This document shows positions 1 to 8,725 of a stretch of DNA of 64,000 nucleotides, in pieces. The notes under the pieces were generated by a model, which was given only the letters and a program-made list of their open reading frames with translations, had not been told where the DNA came from and made no database searches. Within the stretch, counting starts at the first letter, position 1; every line of letters begins with the position of its first letter. This DNA comes from Arthrobacter hankyongi. Its GTDB lineage: Bacteria > Actinomycetota > Actinomycetes > Actinomycetales > Micrococcaceae. The stretch spans positions 395,453-459,452 of the forward strand of contig NZ_JAKLTQ010000002.1 of assembly GCF_022012395.1 (NCBI RefSeq), in the 5' to 3' direction. A program made the position numbers and the translations under genes.

Positions 1-160
1 GGAAACCTCATTACGCGTGGGCAAGCCGCTGCGGGCCGGCGAGATCCTGCTCTCCGGATCCATCGGGATGATCGTCGACTGGGACACAGACATCACCTAC
101 ACCGCTGAGTACTCGCATGGATTCGGATGCGTGTCGGCCAGGCTCGAAGGAGGCCGCTAA
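1..160 (+). CDS. 2-keto-4-pentenoate hydratase (MhpD family), C-terminal end only
   Basis: This is the last 52 codons of a gene that begins left of the window; it is read in the frame starting at base 2 and stops at TAA 158-160. The tail contains the pattern LRAGEILLSGSIG followed by ITYTAEYSHGFGCVSARL, which resembles the C-terminus of MhpD/HpaH-type hydratases of the fumarylacetoacetase superfamily (LxAGexvlsGs, then a TAEfxglGsVsv-like strand). The family hydrates 2-hydroxypenta-2,4-dienoates to 4-hydroxy-2-oxovalerates after meta ring cleavage. An HpaI-type aldolase two genes downstream would take that product, which fits. The stop overlaps the next start (TAATG). Most of the protein is outside the window, so the exact subfamily cannot be fixed. 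Confidence 0.75.
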   Translation, partial: ETSLRVGKPLRAGEILLSGSIGMIVDWDTDITYTAEYSHGFGCVSARLEGGR

Positions 161-612
161 TGCCTGAAGTTACGAATGATATCCGCGTCGAGATCGAACA
201 GCTCGTCGCCGAGCATCACTGGCTGCTCGACCACGGCCAGGCCGACAGGCTCCACACCCTCTATGCAGAGGACGCGGTCTCCGTCGGCCCGCTGGGCACC
301 ATGGTCGGCCGTGAAGCCATCAAGTCCTGGGGCGAGCGCCGCGTGAAGATCAACGCCGGCGTGGTCCGCCACTTTTCGGGTGGAACGCGCTTGGGCTTCG
401 AGAACGGCGTCCTGTGCGGCACCACCTACTACATGACCTTCCGGGGCAGCCAGCCAGATCCGCTCCATCCGGCCAGCGTGGGCGAATTCCGCGAGCAGTA
501 CGTGCGGATCGACGGCAGGTGGCTGATCCAGCGCCGCGAGATCGTTCCGGTCTTCGGCGGGAACAACGCCGCCGCCCATGCGAAGCGCGTCGCTGCAGGA
601 GGTGGCGAATGA
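160..612 (+). CDS. SnoaL-like / NTF2-fold protein
   Basis: A 150-residue protein of the SnoaL-like (NTF2 superfamily) type. The pattern VEIEQLVAEHHWLLDHGQ..RLHTLYAEDAV, then a GREAI helix and a C-terminal W-L-I-Q-R-R strand, is typical of these alpha+beta barrels. Family members include small isomerases, hydratases and hydroxylase-associated proteins, so a reaction cannot be assigned. The start at 160 is preferred over an upstream in-frame ATG at 127 because a GAAGGAGG ribosome site lies at 146-153 and because the start overlaps the stop of the hydratase (TAATG). The gene overlaps the following aldolase by ATGA. Its place between a hydratase and an aldolase suggests a role in the same catabolic route; that is inference. 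Confidence 0.8.
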   Translation: MPEVTNDIRVEIEQLVAEHHWLLDHGQADRLHTLYAEDAVSVGPLGTMVGREAIKSWGERRVKINAGVVRHFSGGTRLGFENGVLCGTTYYMTFRGSQPDPLHPASVGEFREQYVRIDGRWLIQRREIVPVFGGNNAAAHAKRVAAGGGE

Positions 613-1355
613 GCGCCCAGGAGGCTCTGGTGCCGGCCCTGCTGCACGTCACGACGCCGTCCATGGCGGTCGTCGAAAGCGCGCTGGATGCAGGGTACGA
701 CGGCGTCGTCATCGACCTGCAACACGGCGAGGTTGGGCTCGACGCAGCGTGCAGGATGCTGCGCGCCATCCCGCGCGGCAACGCCTATGCCTTCGCCCGG
801 GTGGCCAGCATCGATTTCGGGGCCATCGGGCGGCTGCTTGACAGCGGCGCCCGGGGTATCGTCGCTCCCACTGTCGAGACTGCCGGCCAGGCGCGCGCGG
901 TGGTCTCGGCAACGAAGTACCCGCCGCTCGGCGGGCGCAGCCTCGGCCCGAGCCGTCCGGCGCTGTACGGGGGTGAGGACTACTGCGCAGCCGGCAACGC
1001 CGCAGTGGCGACGGTTGTGCAGATCGAATCCGCTGCCGGCGTCGAGGCCGCCGATGAAATCCTCGGCGTTGACGGAGTCGATTCGGTCTACGTCGGGCCC
1101 GCCGATCTGGCGGTCTCCTACGGATTGCCGGGACGGCCGGACTGGACCAGCGGTCCGGTTGCCGACGCCGTCGTCCATCTCGCCGAACGGGCCCGGGCGC
1201 ACGGGGTGACGTTTGGTCTGTACTGCAGCGACCCTGCCTTCGCGGCGGGGCAGGTGCTCCGGGCAGGGCTGGACTACGTGGGGCTGGGCATCGACCTGAT
1301 GTTCATCGGAAGGCACGCCCGCGCAACCGTCGCGGCGTTGAAGGGGGCGTCATGA
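609..1355 (+). CDS. HpcH/HpaI-family class II aldolase
   Basis: A 248-residue protein matching the HpcH/HpaI aldolase family, which retro-cleaves 4-hydroxy-2-oxoacids to pyruvate plus an aldehyde using a divalent metal. The family signature blocks are visible: VVIDLQHGE near residue 33 (catalytic His39), FARV near 60, PTVETAGQA, the metal ligand Glu in QIESAAGVEAA, and the metal ligand Asp in YVGPADLAVSYG. The length is close to the usual 250-265. The start at 609 (ATGA overlap with the upstream stop) is chosen over a longer frame that would run through the preceding gene. With the MhpD-type hydratase at the left edge it forms the lower half of a meta-cleavage route. The natural substrate (oxovalerate or a longer dioate) is unknown. 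Confidence 0.88.
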   Translation: MSAQEALVPALLHVTTPSMAVVESALDAGYDGVVIDLQHGEVGLDAACRMLRAIPRGNAYAFARVASIDFGAIGRLLDSGARGIVAPTVETAGQARAVVSATKYPPLGGRSLGPSRPALYGGEDYCAAGNAAVATVVQIESAAGVEAADEILGVDGVDSVYVGPADLAVSYGLPGRPDWTSGPVADAVVHLAERARAHGVTFGLYCSDPAFAAGQVLRAGLDYVGLGIDLMFIGRHARATVAALKGAS

Positions 1356-3010
1356 TGGAGCAGACCGACATTCTCATCATCGGGGCGGGGCCGACCGGGC
1401 TCACACTGGCCAACCTGCTGGGCCAGAACGGTATCCGGACGATTCTCGTCGAGGCGAGGACGAAACTGATCGACTACCCGCGTGCCGTAGGCATCGATGA
1501 CGAGTCCCTGCGGGCGATGCAGTCGATCGGCCTGGTCGAGGAAGTGCTCGAGCACACGGTGCCGGACCAGCAGATCCGCGTTGTCAACGGTGTGGGCAAG
1601 GTGATCGCCGAGATCAATCCAACCACCCGGGAGTTCGGATGGCCGCGCCGCAACGGGTTCGTGCAGCCCCTCGTGGACCAGATCCTGCTGGATGGTGCCC
1701 GCCGTTTCGATTGCGTCGATGTCCGGCTCGGTGTCGAAGCCATGGATTTGGTTCAGGATAACGACGGCGTGACCGTCACCGTTCGTTCCCAGCACCAGGA
1801 CGCGTCAATCCGGGCCGCCTACGTGGTTGGTTGCGAGGGCGGCCGGTCGTTCACGAGGCAGAAGCTCGGGATCCCTTTCACCGGGCGGACCCGGCAGCAG
1901 CGCGGCCTTGTGATCGATGTCGCCAATGACCCGCTGGGTACGCCGCATGCCGTCTTCGGCGGTGATCCGACCCGCGGTTATGCCACGCTGAGTCTGCCGC
2001 ATGGCATCCGCCGTTGGGAGTTCATGCTTCTGGAGGGGGAGAGCGACGAACTCGCCAACAGCGACGAGTTCCTCCACCAGTTGCTCAAGGACCATGTCGC
2101 CGATCCTGCCTCGCTGGATGTGATCCGCCGCCGTGTCTACGCGCATCACGCACGGATTGCGGAGCGGTTCCGTGTGGGGCGGGTCCTGCTGGCCGGAGAC
2201 GCAGCACATGTCATGCCGGTTGTGGCAGGACAGGGATGGAATTCCTGCATCCGGGATGCCCTGAACCTGGGCTGGAAGCTGCCGGCCGTGGTACGCGGCG
2301 TGGCAAGCGACCGGCTCCTCGACACCTATGCCGAAGAGCGGAGGGACCACGTCAAGGCGATGGTGGAGCTCTCGGTCGGCATGGCCAAGGTGGTCACGAA
2401 CCGCAGCAAGGTCACCTCGGCCGTGCGTGATGCTGCCGCGGCGGTCATCGATCACCTGCCGAAGCTCAAGTCGTACGTCTCCGGACAGGGATTCAAACCG
2501 ATGCCGAAGTACACTCGCGGCGTGGTTGTGCCAAGCCGGTGGCCGGAATCGAAATCCGTACCCATCGAGGACGGCATCCAGCCGAGCGCGGGCACACTCT
2601 TCCCGCAGCCGCGCGTCCAGACGGTCGATAACGGCGACGTCCTGCTGGACGACGCCACGGGCACCGGGTGGCGGATCTTCGTCTGGAACAACGATCCGGT
2701 GAACTTCCTCTCCGCTCAGGTGCGTGCACAGCTGGATTCCCTGGACGCAACGCTGGTCCAGCTGGTGCCCTCGGCCCAATTGCGCTGGGCCGCGGACAAT
2801 GCGTCATCCGGTGTCCGCGCCATCGGGGACCGGTCCGGTGCGCTGAAGTCCTGGTTCCATGCCCGTCCCGTTTCAGCCGTCGTCGTCCGTCCGGACCATG
2901 TCATTGCCGCCGAGTGCCTGGTCCAGGACCTCGACCGCAAAGTCCGGGAAGTGTTTGCCAGCGCCTACCTGCTGCCGGCGGCCGCCGGTGCCGCCCTGGC
3001 TGCACAGTGA
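1352..3010 (+). CDS. FAD-dependent aromatic hydroxylase, MhpA type
   Basis: A 552-residue single-component flavoprotein monooxygenase of the PheA/TfdB/MhpA group, which hydroxylates phenolic rings using NAD(P)H and O2. It begins with the Rossmann motif ILIIGAGPTGLTLANLLGQNG, has the substrate-side block PRAVGIDDESLRAMQSIGL, a mid-protein VVGCEGGRS that resembles the DG motif, and the FAD-ribityl motif VLLAGDAAHVMPVVAGQGWNSCIRDALNLGWKL near residue 280. The C-terminal thioredoxin-like domain common in MhpA is present. The start ATG ATG overlaps the aldolase stop. Similar enzymes make the dihydroxylated ring for extradiol cleavage, so it should act before the hydratase and aldolase of the same operon. 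A second, diverged homologue lies at 19266-20825. Confidence 0.88.
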   Translation: MMEQTDILIIGAGPTGLTLANLLGQNGIRTILVEARTKLIDYPRAVGIDDESLRAMQSIGLVEEVLEHTVPDQQIRVVNGVGKVIAEINPTTREFGWPRRNGFVQPLVDQILLDGARRFDCVDVRLGVEAMDLVQDNDGVTVTVRSQHQDASIRAAYVVGCEGGRSFTRQKLGIPFTGRTRQQRGLVIDVANDPLGTPHAVFGGDPTRGYATLSLPHGIRRWEFMLLEGESDELANSDEFLHQLLKDHVADPASLDVIRRRVYAHHARIAERFRVGRVLLAGDAAHVMPVVAGQGWNSCIRDALNLGWKLPAVVRGVASDRLLDTYAEERRDHVKAMVELSVGMAKVVTNRSKVTSAVRDAAAAVIDHLPKLKSYVSGQGFKPMPKYTRGVVVPSRWPESKSVPIEDGIQPSAGTLFPQPRVQTVDNGDVLLDDATGTGWRIFVWNNDPVNFLSAQVRAQLDSLDATLVQLVPSAQLRWAADNASSGVRAIGDRSGALKSWFHARPVSAVVVRPDHVIAAECLVQDLDRKVREVFASAYLLPAAAGAALAAQ

Positions 3011-3130
3011 AGACCAAATAGCTCATTTTCATCTTACGAATGCGTAATGCGGGGTGCAGTGATGCCACCGGCCCCTGCTCTTCTCCGTGCGCTCCTTACG
3101 CTTCGTTCACTCAAGGAAGAGAGAACACCC

Positions 3131-4132
3131 ATGAAAACCAAGACCACCCACCTGCTGTCCGCAGGCGCACTCGTCGCTGCCTTGATGCTGTCCGGCTGCG
3201 CCTCCGGCTCGATCTCGGGAGGGAAAGCCGAGGCAGCGCCGAGCGGCGGTTCGACCAACTCGGACCTCCGCGACGTCACGATCGGACTGTTCCCCTCGTC
3301 GGCTGTGGGCGCGATCCAGCTCGGAATCAACAAGGGCTACTTCAAGGAGGAAGGCATCAACCTCAAGATGCTCCTCGGGCAGGGCAGCGCCGCCCAGCTG
3401 CCGGCGCTGAGTTCCGGCAACCTCGAATTCATGCTGGCCAGCCCGACGACGCCGCTCGTGGCGGCTGCCCAAGGGCTCGACGTCAAGATTGTGTCAGGGT
3501 ACGCCCGCAACCGCCCGGACATGGTGGAGGACTCCGTGGCCGTCCTGGTCGGCCCCGGCTCGGACATCCACCGTGCCAAAGACCTGGAGGGCAAGACCGT
3601 TTCGATTAACGCGCTGGGCAGCATCGGCGAGATCGGTATCCGGGAGGCCGTGGCGCGCGACGGCGGCGATCCCGACAAGGTGACCTTCGTGCAACTCGGT
3701 TTCAACGAGGTCGCGGCCCAGCTGGAGAGCGGCGCGATCGACGCCGGCATGGCCGGCCCGCCGTTCATGCAGCAGATTGTCGCAGACGGGGGTGCCGTCG
3801 TCAGCGACTTCATCCAGAAAACCGGGCTCGGCGGTGCCGAGCTGGTTATCGCTTCCAGCGGTTCCTTGACCAAGAGCGACCCGGAGTTGGTGGAGAATTT
3901 TGTCGACGGGCTCGACAAGACCCTCAGCTATGCCGAAAAGCATCAGGACGAGGTGCGTGATCTGCTGCCGGCGGTTCTTGGCACCTCGCCCGAGGCCGCG
4001 GCCAAGACGGACTTCATCGAGTGGAACGCCAAGCTCGACGTCGGCGCCCTCAACCAGTTTGCGGACCTCATGGTCAAGCACGGTGTCCTTGAGACCCGCC
4101 CCAACGTCAATAACACGGTCTGGGCCAAGTAG
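3131..4132 (+). CDS. ABC transporter substrate-binding lipoprotein (SsuA/TauA/NMT1 type)
   Basis: A 333-residue exported lipoprotein. The N-terminus has Lys residues, a hydrophobic core and a lipobox LSGC with the acylated Cys at residue 23. The mature part shows the NMT1/TauA-like pattern VTIGLFPSSAVGAIQLGINKGYFKEEGINLKMLLGQGSAAQLPALSSGNLEFMLASPTTPLVAAAQG. Family members bind sulfonates, nitrate, thiamine precursors or aromatic acids. Here the setting, an operon of aromatic hydroxylases, suggests an aromatic acid, ester or ketone; that is inference. The start at 3131 has a GGAAGAGAG ribosome site at 3116-3124; the longer open frame from 3047 is not needed. A 120-base gap separates it from the hydroxylase, so an internal promoter is possible. 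Confidence 0.9.
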   Translation: MKTKTTHLLSAGALVAALMLSGCASGSISGGKAEAAPSGGSTNSDLRDVTIGLFPSSAVGAIQLGINKGYFKEEGINLKMLLGQGSAAQLPALSSGNLEFMLASPTTPLVAAAQGLDVKIVSGYARNRPDMVEDSVAVLVGPGSDIHRAKDLEGKTVSINALGSIGEIGIREAVARDGGDPDKVTFVQLGFNEVAAQLESGAIDAGMAGPPFMQQIVADGGAVVSDFIQKTGLGGAELVIASSGSLTKSDPELVENFVDGLDKTLSYAEKHQDEVRDLLPAVLGTSPEAAAKTDFIEWNAKLDVGALNQFADLMVKHGVLETRPNVNNTVWAK

Positions 4133-4219
4133 CGGTGTCGGAGTGCGGCGTTTGCCGAGCGGGCGCCGCACTCCACAGTTCCGGCCCAACCGTGAGACTT
4201 GAAAGGGGGACTGGTCAAG

Positions 4220-5047
4220 ATGGCCAACCCAGCAATATCAGCGTCACCAGCCGCCCGACGGTACAGCTTGTGGCTCAAGACGGGACCGGCTGCGCTCGGG
4301 ACCTTGGGATTCCTCGGATTCCTCGGCCTCTGGCAGATGGTGTCGACGTTCGGGATCGTCGATCCCCGGCACATGCCGCCGCCGGCTGCGGTTTTCGAGC
4401 GGTTCGCCGCCAACTTCGCCTACACCGACTTCTGGGTGGCGACGGGCCACACTCTGCGAGCCTGGCTCCTCGGGGTGCTGATTTCGACGGCGGCAGGGCT
4501 GGTCGTGGGCGTCATCATCGGATCGAGCCGGGTCCTGGTCCGTGCCACACATTCGACCATCGAGTTCCTGCGGCCGATTCCAGCCGTGGCGCTGATTCCC
4601 ATTGCCGCCTTGCTTTTCGGCCCGCGCATCGGATCCGAGCTCATGATCATCATCTATGCGTGCTTTTGGATCATCCTCATCCAGGTGCTCTACGGCATTG
4701 CCGACCTGGATAAGGTCGCCCTCGACACGGCGCGGACCCTGCGGATGGATTTTCCCCAGCGCGTCCGGTACGTCATCTTCCCGACGCTGCTGCCGTTCCT
4801 CATGACCGGCCTGCGGCTGGCGGCGACGGTCGCCCTTATTCTCGCCATCAGCGTTGAGCTGATCGTGGGCACCCCCGGGCTTGGCCAGGAGGTCGCGTTC
4901 GCGCAGATCAACGGCTCGGCTCCGGCGATCTACGCACTCATCATCACCAGCGGCCTGCTCGGCATCGCGATCAACAGCCTCATGCGGTTTGTGGAGCGCA
5001 AGACCTTGTTCTGGCACGAATCGGTACGCGGAGGGAAAGCAGCGTGA
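4220..5047 (+). CDS. ABC transporter permease (SsuC/TauC type), first copy
   Basis: A 275-residue inner-membrane permease of the SsuC/TauC family with about six hydrophobic segments and the BPD transport EAA-like loop TARTLRMDFPQRVRYVIFPTLLPFLMTGLRL near residue 180. It pairs with the second permease that follows directly, so the channel is probably a heterodimer, which is less common in this family than a homodimer. The ATG at 4220 is preferred over a TTG at 4199 because GAAAGGGGG at 4201-4209 gives a well-spaced ribosome site. Its stop overlaps the GTG of the next gene (GTGA). Confidence 0.9.
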   Translation: MANPAISASPAARRYSLWLKTGPAALGTLGFLGFLGLWQMVSTFGIVDPRHMPPPAAVFERFAANFAYTDFWVATGHTLRAWLLGVLISTAAGLVVGVIIGSSRVLVRATHSTIEFLRPIPAVALIPIAALLFGPRIGSELMIIIYACFWIILIQVLYGIADLDKVALDTARTLRMDFPQRVRYVIFPTLLPFLMTGLRLAATVALILAISVELIVGTPGLGQEVAFAQINGSAPAIYALIITSGLLGIAINSLMRFVERKTLFWHESVRGGKAA

Positions 5048-5814
5048 CCCTACTGAAGAAAACCGGGTACTTCCTGGGAATCCCGCTGCTCCTGCTGGCT
5101 GCGTGGACCGTCTATACATCAACCGCGACGAACTTCTTCATACCGGAGCCTGCGAAGCTGATGGACCGGTTCTTCAAGATCTGGTTTTCCGAACGCTTCG
5201 TCTCCGACGTGCTGCCAAGCCTCAGCCGCCTCCTGGCGGGCCTCGGGTTGTCCATCGTGATCGGCATCGCCGTCGGGGCGGTCATCGGTTACGTGCGGTG
5301 GATCCGGTGGCTGTTCGAGCCGCTCTTCGAGTTCATCAGGGCGATCCCGTCGACGATCCTCATCCCGGTGCTGCTGCTGCTGATCGGTATCAACGACTCG
5401 ATGAAGATCACGCTGATCGTCTTCAGCTGCGTCTGGCCGATCCTGCTCAACACGGTCGCCGGGGTGACTTCCATCGACGAAGTCCTGCAGAACACAGCCA
5501 AGGTGATCGGGCTGACCAAGTTCGACCGGATGCGCTATCTTGTGCTCCCGGCAGCCTCACCCCAGATCATGGCCGGTATCCGGCAAAGCCTGGCCGTCGC
5601 GCTCATCCTGATGGTGGTGTCCGAGATGTTCGCGTCCACCGACGGCATCGGCCACTGGACCATCAACTTCCAGAACCGGGTGGCCATTGCGGAGATGTGG
5701 AGCGGCATCCTGCTGCTCGGAATCATCGGCGTGACTTTGTCAGTGGTCTTCCAGTGGTTTCAGAAGCGGATTCTCGCTTGGTACGAAGGATTGAAGGAGA
5801 AGGAAAATGACTAG
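5044..5814 (+). CDS. ABC transporter permease (SsuC/TauC type), second copy
   Basis: A 256-residue permease, related to the one before it, starting with GTG that overlaps the previous stop. It has six or so membrane helices, a LSRLLAGLGLSIVIGIAVGAVIG segment, and the EAA-like cytoplasmic loop NTAKVIGLTKFDRMRYLVLPAASPQIMAGIRQSLAVALI that contacts the ATPase. The pair of different permeases probably forms one heterodimeric channel. It overlaps the ATPase gene by eight bases (ATGACTAG). Confidence 0.9.
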   Translation: MTLLKKTGYFLGIPLLLLAAWTVYTSTATNFFIPEPAKLMDRFFKIWFSERFVSDVLPSLSRLLAGLGLSIVIGIAVGAVIGYVRWIRWLFEPLFEFIRAIPSTILIPVLLLLIGINDSMKITLIVFSCVWPILLNTVAGVTSIDEVLQNTAKVIGLTKFDRMRYLVLPAASPQIMAGIRQSLAVALILMVVSEMFASTDGIGHWTINFQNRVAIAEMWSGILLLGIIGVTLSVVFQWFQKRILAWYEGLKEKEND

Positions 5815-6646
5815 GGCTCAGAAGCCGGTACGGCTCAAGGTCGACCAGGTGCAGAAGATCTACCAGACAGGAGCCGGCACCGAATTCGAGGCGGTCAGGT
5901 CCCTGACGTTCGATCTGCACGACGGCGAATTCGCCTGCCTCGTCGGCCCCTCGGGAAGCGGAAAGACCACGCTGCTGAAGTGCATCGCCGGTCTCATGCG
6001 CACCACCTCAGGCGAGGTCGTGCTGGACGGGCAGAGCGTCAACGGTCCGGCCAAGGGGATGGCGGTTGTCTTCCAGGAGTACGGGCGCAGCCTGTTTCCC
6101 TGGATGACGGTCGAGGCCAACGTGGACCTGCCGCTGAAGACCAGTGGGGTCCCCAAAATGGAGCGGGCCGAGCGCGTCCGCGATGCCCTGGAATCCGTGG
6201 GGCTGGACAAGGCCGGGGCGAAGTATCCCTGGCAGCTTTCCGGGGGCATGCAACAGCGCGTGGCCATCGCCCGGGCGGTGGCTTCGCAGCCGAGCGTGCT
6301 GCTCATGGACGAGCCGTTCGCGGCCGTCGACGCCCAAACGCGCGCCGACCTCGAGGACCTGGTGCGCAGGATCTGGCGGAAGCACAACATGACCATCCTG
6401 TTTGTCACCCACGACATCGACGAGTCCGTCTACCTGGCCGAACGCGTGCTCGTACTTTCCAGTTCGCCGACGGTCATCCAGAACGACATCGAGATCGATC
6501 TGCCGCAGGAGCGCGACCAGCTCGTCACACGGTCCGCGGCCCGCTTCGCCGAACTGCGGGCCGAGGTCTATGAGCGGGTGCAGTTCGCCAAGACCAATAT
6601 CCACGCCGTGGTTGAGCCGGCCCGATTCACGGAGGCCCACGCATGA
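5807..6646 (+). CDS. ABC transporter ATP-binding protein (SsuB/TauB type)
   Basis: A 279-residue ATPase that powers the importer formed with the three preceding genes. Walker A is GPSGSGKTT (around residue 47), the Q loop is VFQEYGRSLFPWMTV, the ABC signature is LSGGMQQRV, Walker B is VLLMDEPFAAVD and the switch His is in FVTHDIDES. The order Q-loop to LFPW is characteristic of the nitrate/sulfonate/taurine class. The gene overlaps the upstream permease and, by ATGA, the downstream Baeyer-Villiger monooxygenase, so importer and enzyme are translationally coupled. That supports uptake of the monooxygenase substrate or a precursor. Confidence 0.93.
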   Translation: MTRAQKPVRLKVDQVQKIYQTGAGTEFEAVRSLTFDLHDGEFACLVGPSGSGKTTLLKCIAGLMRTTSGEVVLDGQSVNGPAKGMAVVFQEYGRSLFPWMTVEANVDLPLKTSGVPKMERAERVRDALESVGLDKAGAKYPWQLSGGMQQRVAIARAVASQPSVLLMDEPFAAVDAQTRADLEDLVRRIWRKHNMTILFVTHDIDESVYLAERVLVLSSSPTVIQNDIEIDLPQERDQLVTRSAARFAELRAEVYERVQFAKTNIHAVVEPARFTEAHA

Positions 6647-8622
6647 GCACCACCGGTGTCGACGTACTGCGGGTCCCCCAGGACGATCTGTTCTGGCAGG
6701 ACAACTATGAGCCGGTCACCGAGACCGACGCCGAGCTGTTGCGGATCGTCGAGGGGGCGGACCTTCCTGCGCTCCTCGCCGCCCTCGCTGCGGCCACCGG
6801 CGACACCAGCGCCCTGTCCCCGGAGCTGCGGCCGCCGCTGACGCCCGTGGACACGGTCAACCACCCGCACGGCGGCATGAGCGAAGACCAGCAGGATCGT
6901 GGCAGGCAGCTGGCGTTGGCGGGTTTGCGCCGACTGCGCGATGAACGGATCACCAGCGTCGACACCCTGCCCGGCGCCGTCGTCACTTCCATCCTGGAGT
7001 ACCTCGCCAACGGCCACCGCGACTGGATCGGCATGCTCAAGCACGAGCTCGATCTGGCACCGGACAAAGGCGGCGCTCCCGGGTGGCAATATGACGACGT
7101 CGCCCCGGACAGGCCCTTCTCCGTCCTGATCGTCGGCTCGGGGGTGGCCGGGATCGCCGCCGCCTACCGGTTCGCCCAGGCGGGCGTCCCGTTCACGATC
7201 ATCGAGGCCGGCGAGTGCCTGGGCGGCACCTGGCAGAAGAACCGCTACCCGGGGGTGCGCCTCGATACGCCGACCTTCGGCTACTCCTACTCATTCGCGC
7301 AGCGCCCGGACTGGCCGCACCAATTTGCCGAAGGACACGAGATCCGCGAGTACTTGGAGACGGTCGCCCGCAAGGCCGGCCTCAGCGAGCGGATCGAGTT
7401 CGGCAGCCGTCTGGTCCGCGCCGAGTGGGACGAGGCCGCCGGCATGTGGGTAGCAACCACCCGCACCCGGGACGGCGCCGAGCGGACCCGGCGGTTCAAC
7501 GCCGTCGTCAGCGCCACCGGCCAACTCGATATCCCCAACATCCCGGATTTCCCGGGCCGGGACTCGTTCACCGGCGTAGCGATGCATTCGCAAAACTGGG
7601 ATGAGTCCGTCGACTGGCGGGGAAAGCGGGTGGCTGTCATCGGCACCGGCGCCAGCGCCTACCAGATCGTCCCGGCCATCGTCGACGATGTCGAAAGCAT
7701 GGTGGTCTTCCAGCGGAGCGCGCCCTGGATGCTCCCGGCACCGGCCTATCACGAGGGGATGACCGATACGTTCGCCTGGCTCGTGCGCAAGGTGCCGCAC
7801 TACGCCCAATGGTTCCGGCTCTGGGTGACTCTCCTGGGGATCCCCGGGCGCTTCCACACCGTCCGCGCGGAGGAAGACTGGCCGGCGGCGCCGCTGAGCG
7901 TGTCGCAGAAGAACCAGGAGGTCCGCGACGAGCTGGTCTACCGCCTCGCCGAGCAGTTCGCAGGGCACCCGGAGCTGCTCAGGCACGCGGTCCCCGGCTA
8001 CCCGCCGGGCGCCAAGCGGATGCTGCGGGACAACGGGGTCTGGGCCAGAGCACTCACGGCGGAACAAACGCAGCTCGAAACCTCCCCGATCCGGGAGTTC
8101 ACCCCGGGTGGCATCGTGACCGAGGACGGAACTGAACACAACGTCGACATCGTCATTTATGCCACCGGGTTCCGGCCCTCGGAGTACCTCGAGGGCATCA
8201 CGATCGTCGGCCGCGAGGGACGGGAGATCCACGACTTTTGGCAAGGGGACGCGCGCGCCTATAACGGCGTCACCGTCCCGGGGTTTCCGAACTTCTTCAT
8301 GGTCTACGGGCCCAACGTTGGCGGCGTGGTCGCGGGGAGTCTTCACTTCATGCTGGAGCGGGCCAGCGAATACTCGCTCAAGGCGGTCCGCGAGGTCCTT
8401 GAGCGCCGGGTGACAGCGCTGGACGTCAAACCGGCCGCATTGGACCGGTTCGTGGAATGGGTCGACCAGGAGAACCGGAGGATGGCCTGGGGGCAGCCGT
8501 ATGTGCGTACCTGGTACCAGAACGGCTGCGGCCGTGTCTCGCAGATCTGGCCGTTCACCAACGTCGAGTACTGGAACGTCACCGAGTCAGTAAGGCCGGA
8601 GGACTATGACTTCCTCCCCTGA
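6643..8622 (+). CDS. Baeyer-Villiger monooxygenase, 4-hydroxyacetophenone monooxygenase-like
   Basis: A 659-residue flavoprotein that inserts an oxygen next to a ketone using NADPH and O2. After an N-terminal extension of about 155 residues come the FAD Rossmann motif VLIVGSGVAGIAAAYR, the fingerprint FTGVAMHSQNWD (FxGxxxHxxxW[P/D]) and the NADPH motif AVIGTGASAYQIVPAI. The long N-terminal extension is typical of 4-hydroxyacetophenone monooxygenase (HapE, about 640 residues) and separates it from cyclohexanone-type enzymes of about 540. The substrate is therefore probably an aryl or other large ketone. It is translationally coupled to the importer. A homologue with the same architecture lies at 11025-13007, similar along the whole length; they look like diverged paralogues rather than a recent duplication. 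Confidence 0.88.
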   Translation: MSTTGVDVLRVPQDDLFWQDNYEPVTETDAELLRIVEGADLPALLAALAAATGDTSALSPELRPPLTPVDTVNHPHGGMSEDQQDRGRQLALAGLRRLRDERITSVDTLPGAVVTSILEYLANGHRDWIGMLKHELDLAPDKGGAPGWQYDDVAPDRPFSVLIVGSGVAGIAAAYRFAQAGVPFTIIEAGECLGGTWQKNRYPGVRLDTPTFGYSYSFAQRPDWPHQFAEGHEIREYLETVARKAGLSERIEFGSRLVRAEWDEAAGMWVATTRTRDGAERTRRFNAVVSATGQLDIPNIPDFPGRDSFTGVAMHSQNWDESVDWRGKRVAVIGTGASAYQIVPAIVDDVESMVVFQRSAPWMLPAPAYHEGMTDTFAWLVRKVPHYAQWFRLWVTLLGIPGRFHTVRAEEDWPAAPLSVSQKNQEVRDELVYRLAEQFAGHPELLRHAVPGYPPGAKRMLRDNGVWARALTAEQTQLETSPIREFTPGGIVTEDGTEHNVDIVIYATGFRPSEYLEGITIVGREGREIHDFWQGDARAYNGVTVPGFPNFFMVYGPNVGGVVAGSLHFMLERASEYSLKAVREVLERRVTALDVKPAALDRFVEWVDQENRRMAWGQPYVRTWYQNGCGRVSQIWPFTNVEYWNVTESVRPEDYDFLP

Positions 8623-8725
8623 GCGGCATTTGGTGGCCGGCGGCTGTCCCTGCACAGATTCACCATCAGTGGGTGGCGTATCGTCGGCGTATACGGACGT
8701 TAGCGATATGAAGGAAAAACCACCC

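Noticed and set aside
3131..6646. Reading the ABC importer as a true sulfonate (Ssu) or taurine transporter.
   Set aside because: The family match is only to the general class, and no SsuD, TauD or other desulfurising oxygenase is near. The aromatic setting makes another ligand more likely, so no ssu or tau symbols are given.
8606..8725. A longer TetR start at ATG 8606.
   Set aside because: It would place 40 non-conserved residues before the DNA-binding domain and begin inside the monooxygenase gene; GTG 8726 has a better ribosome site.
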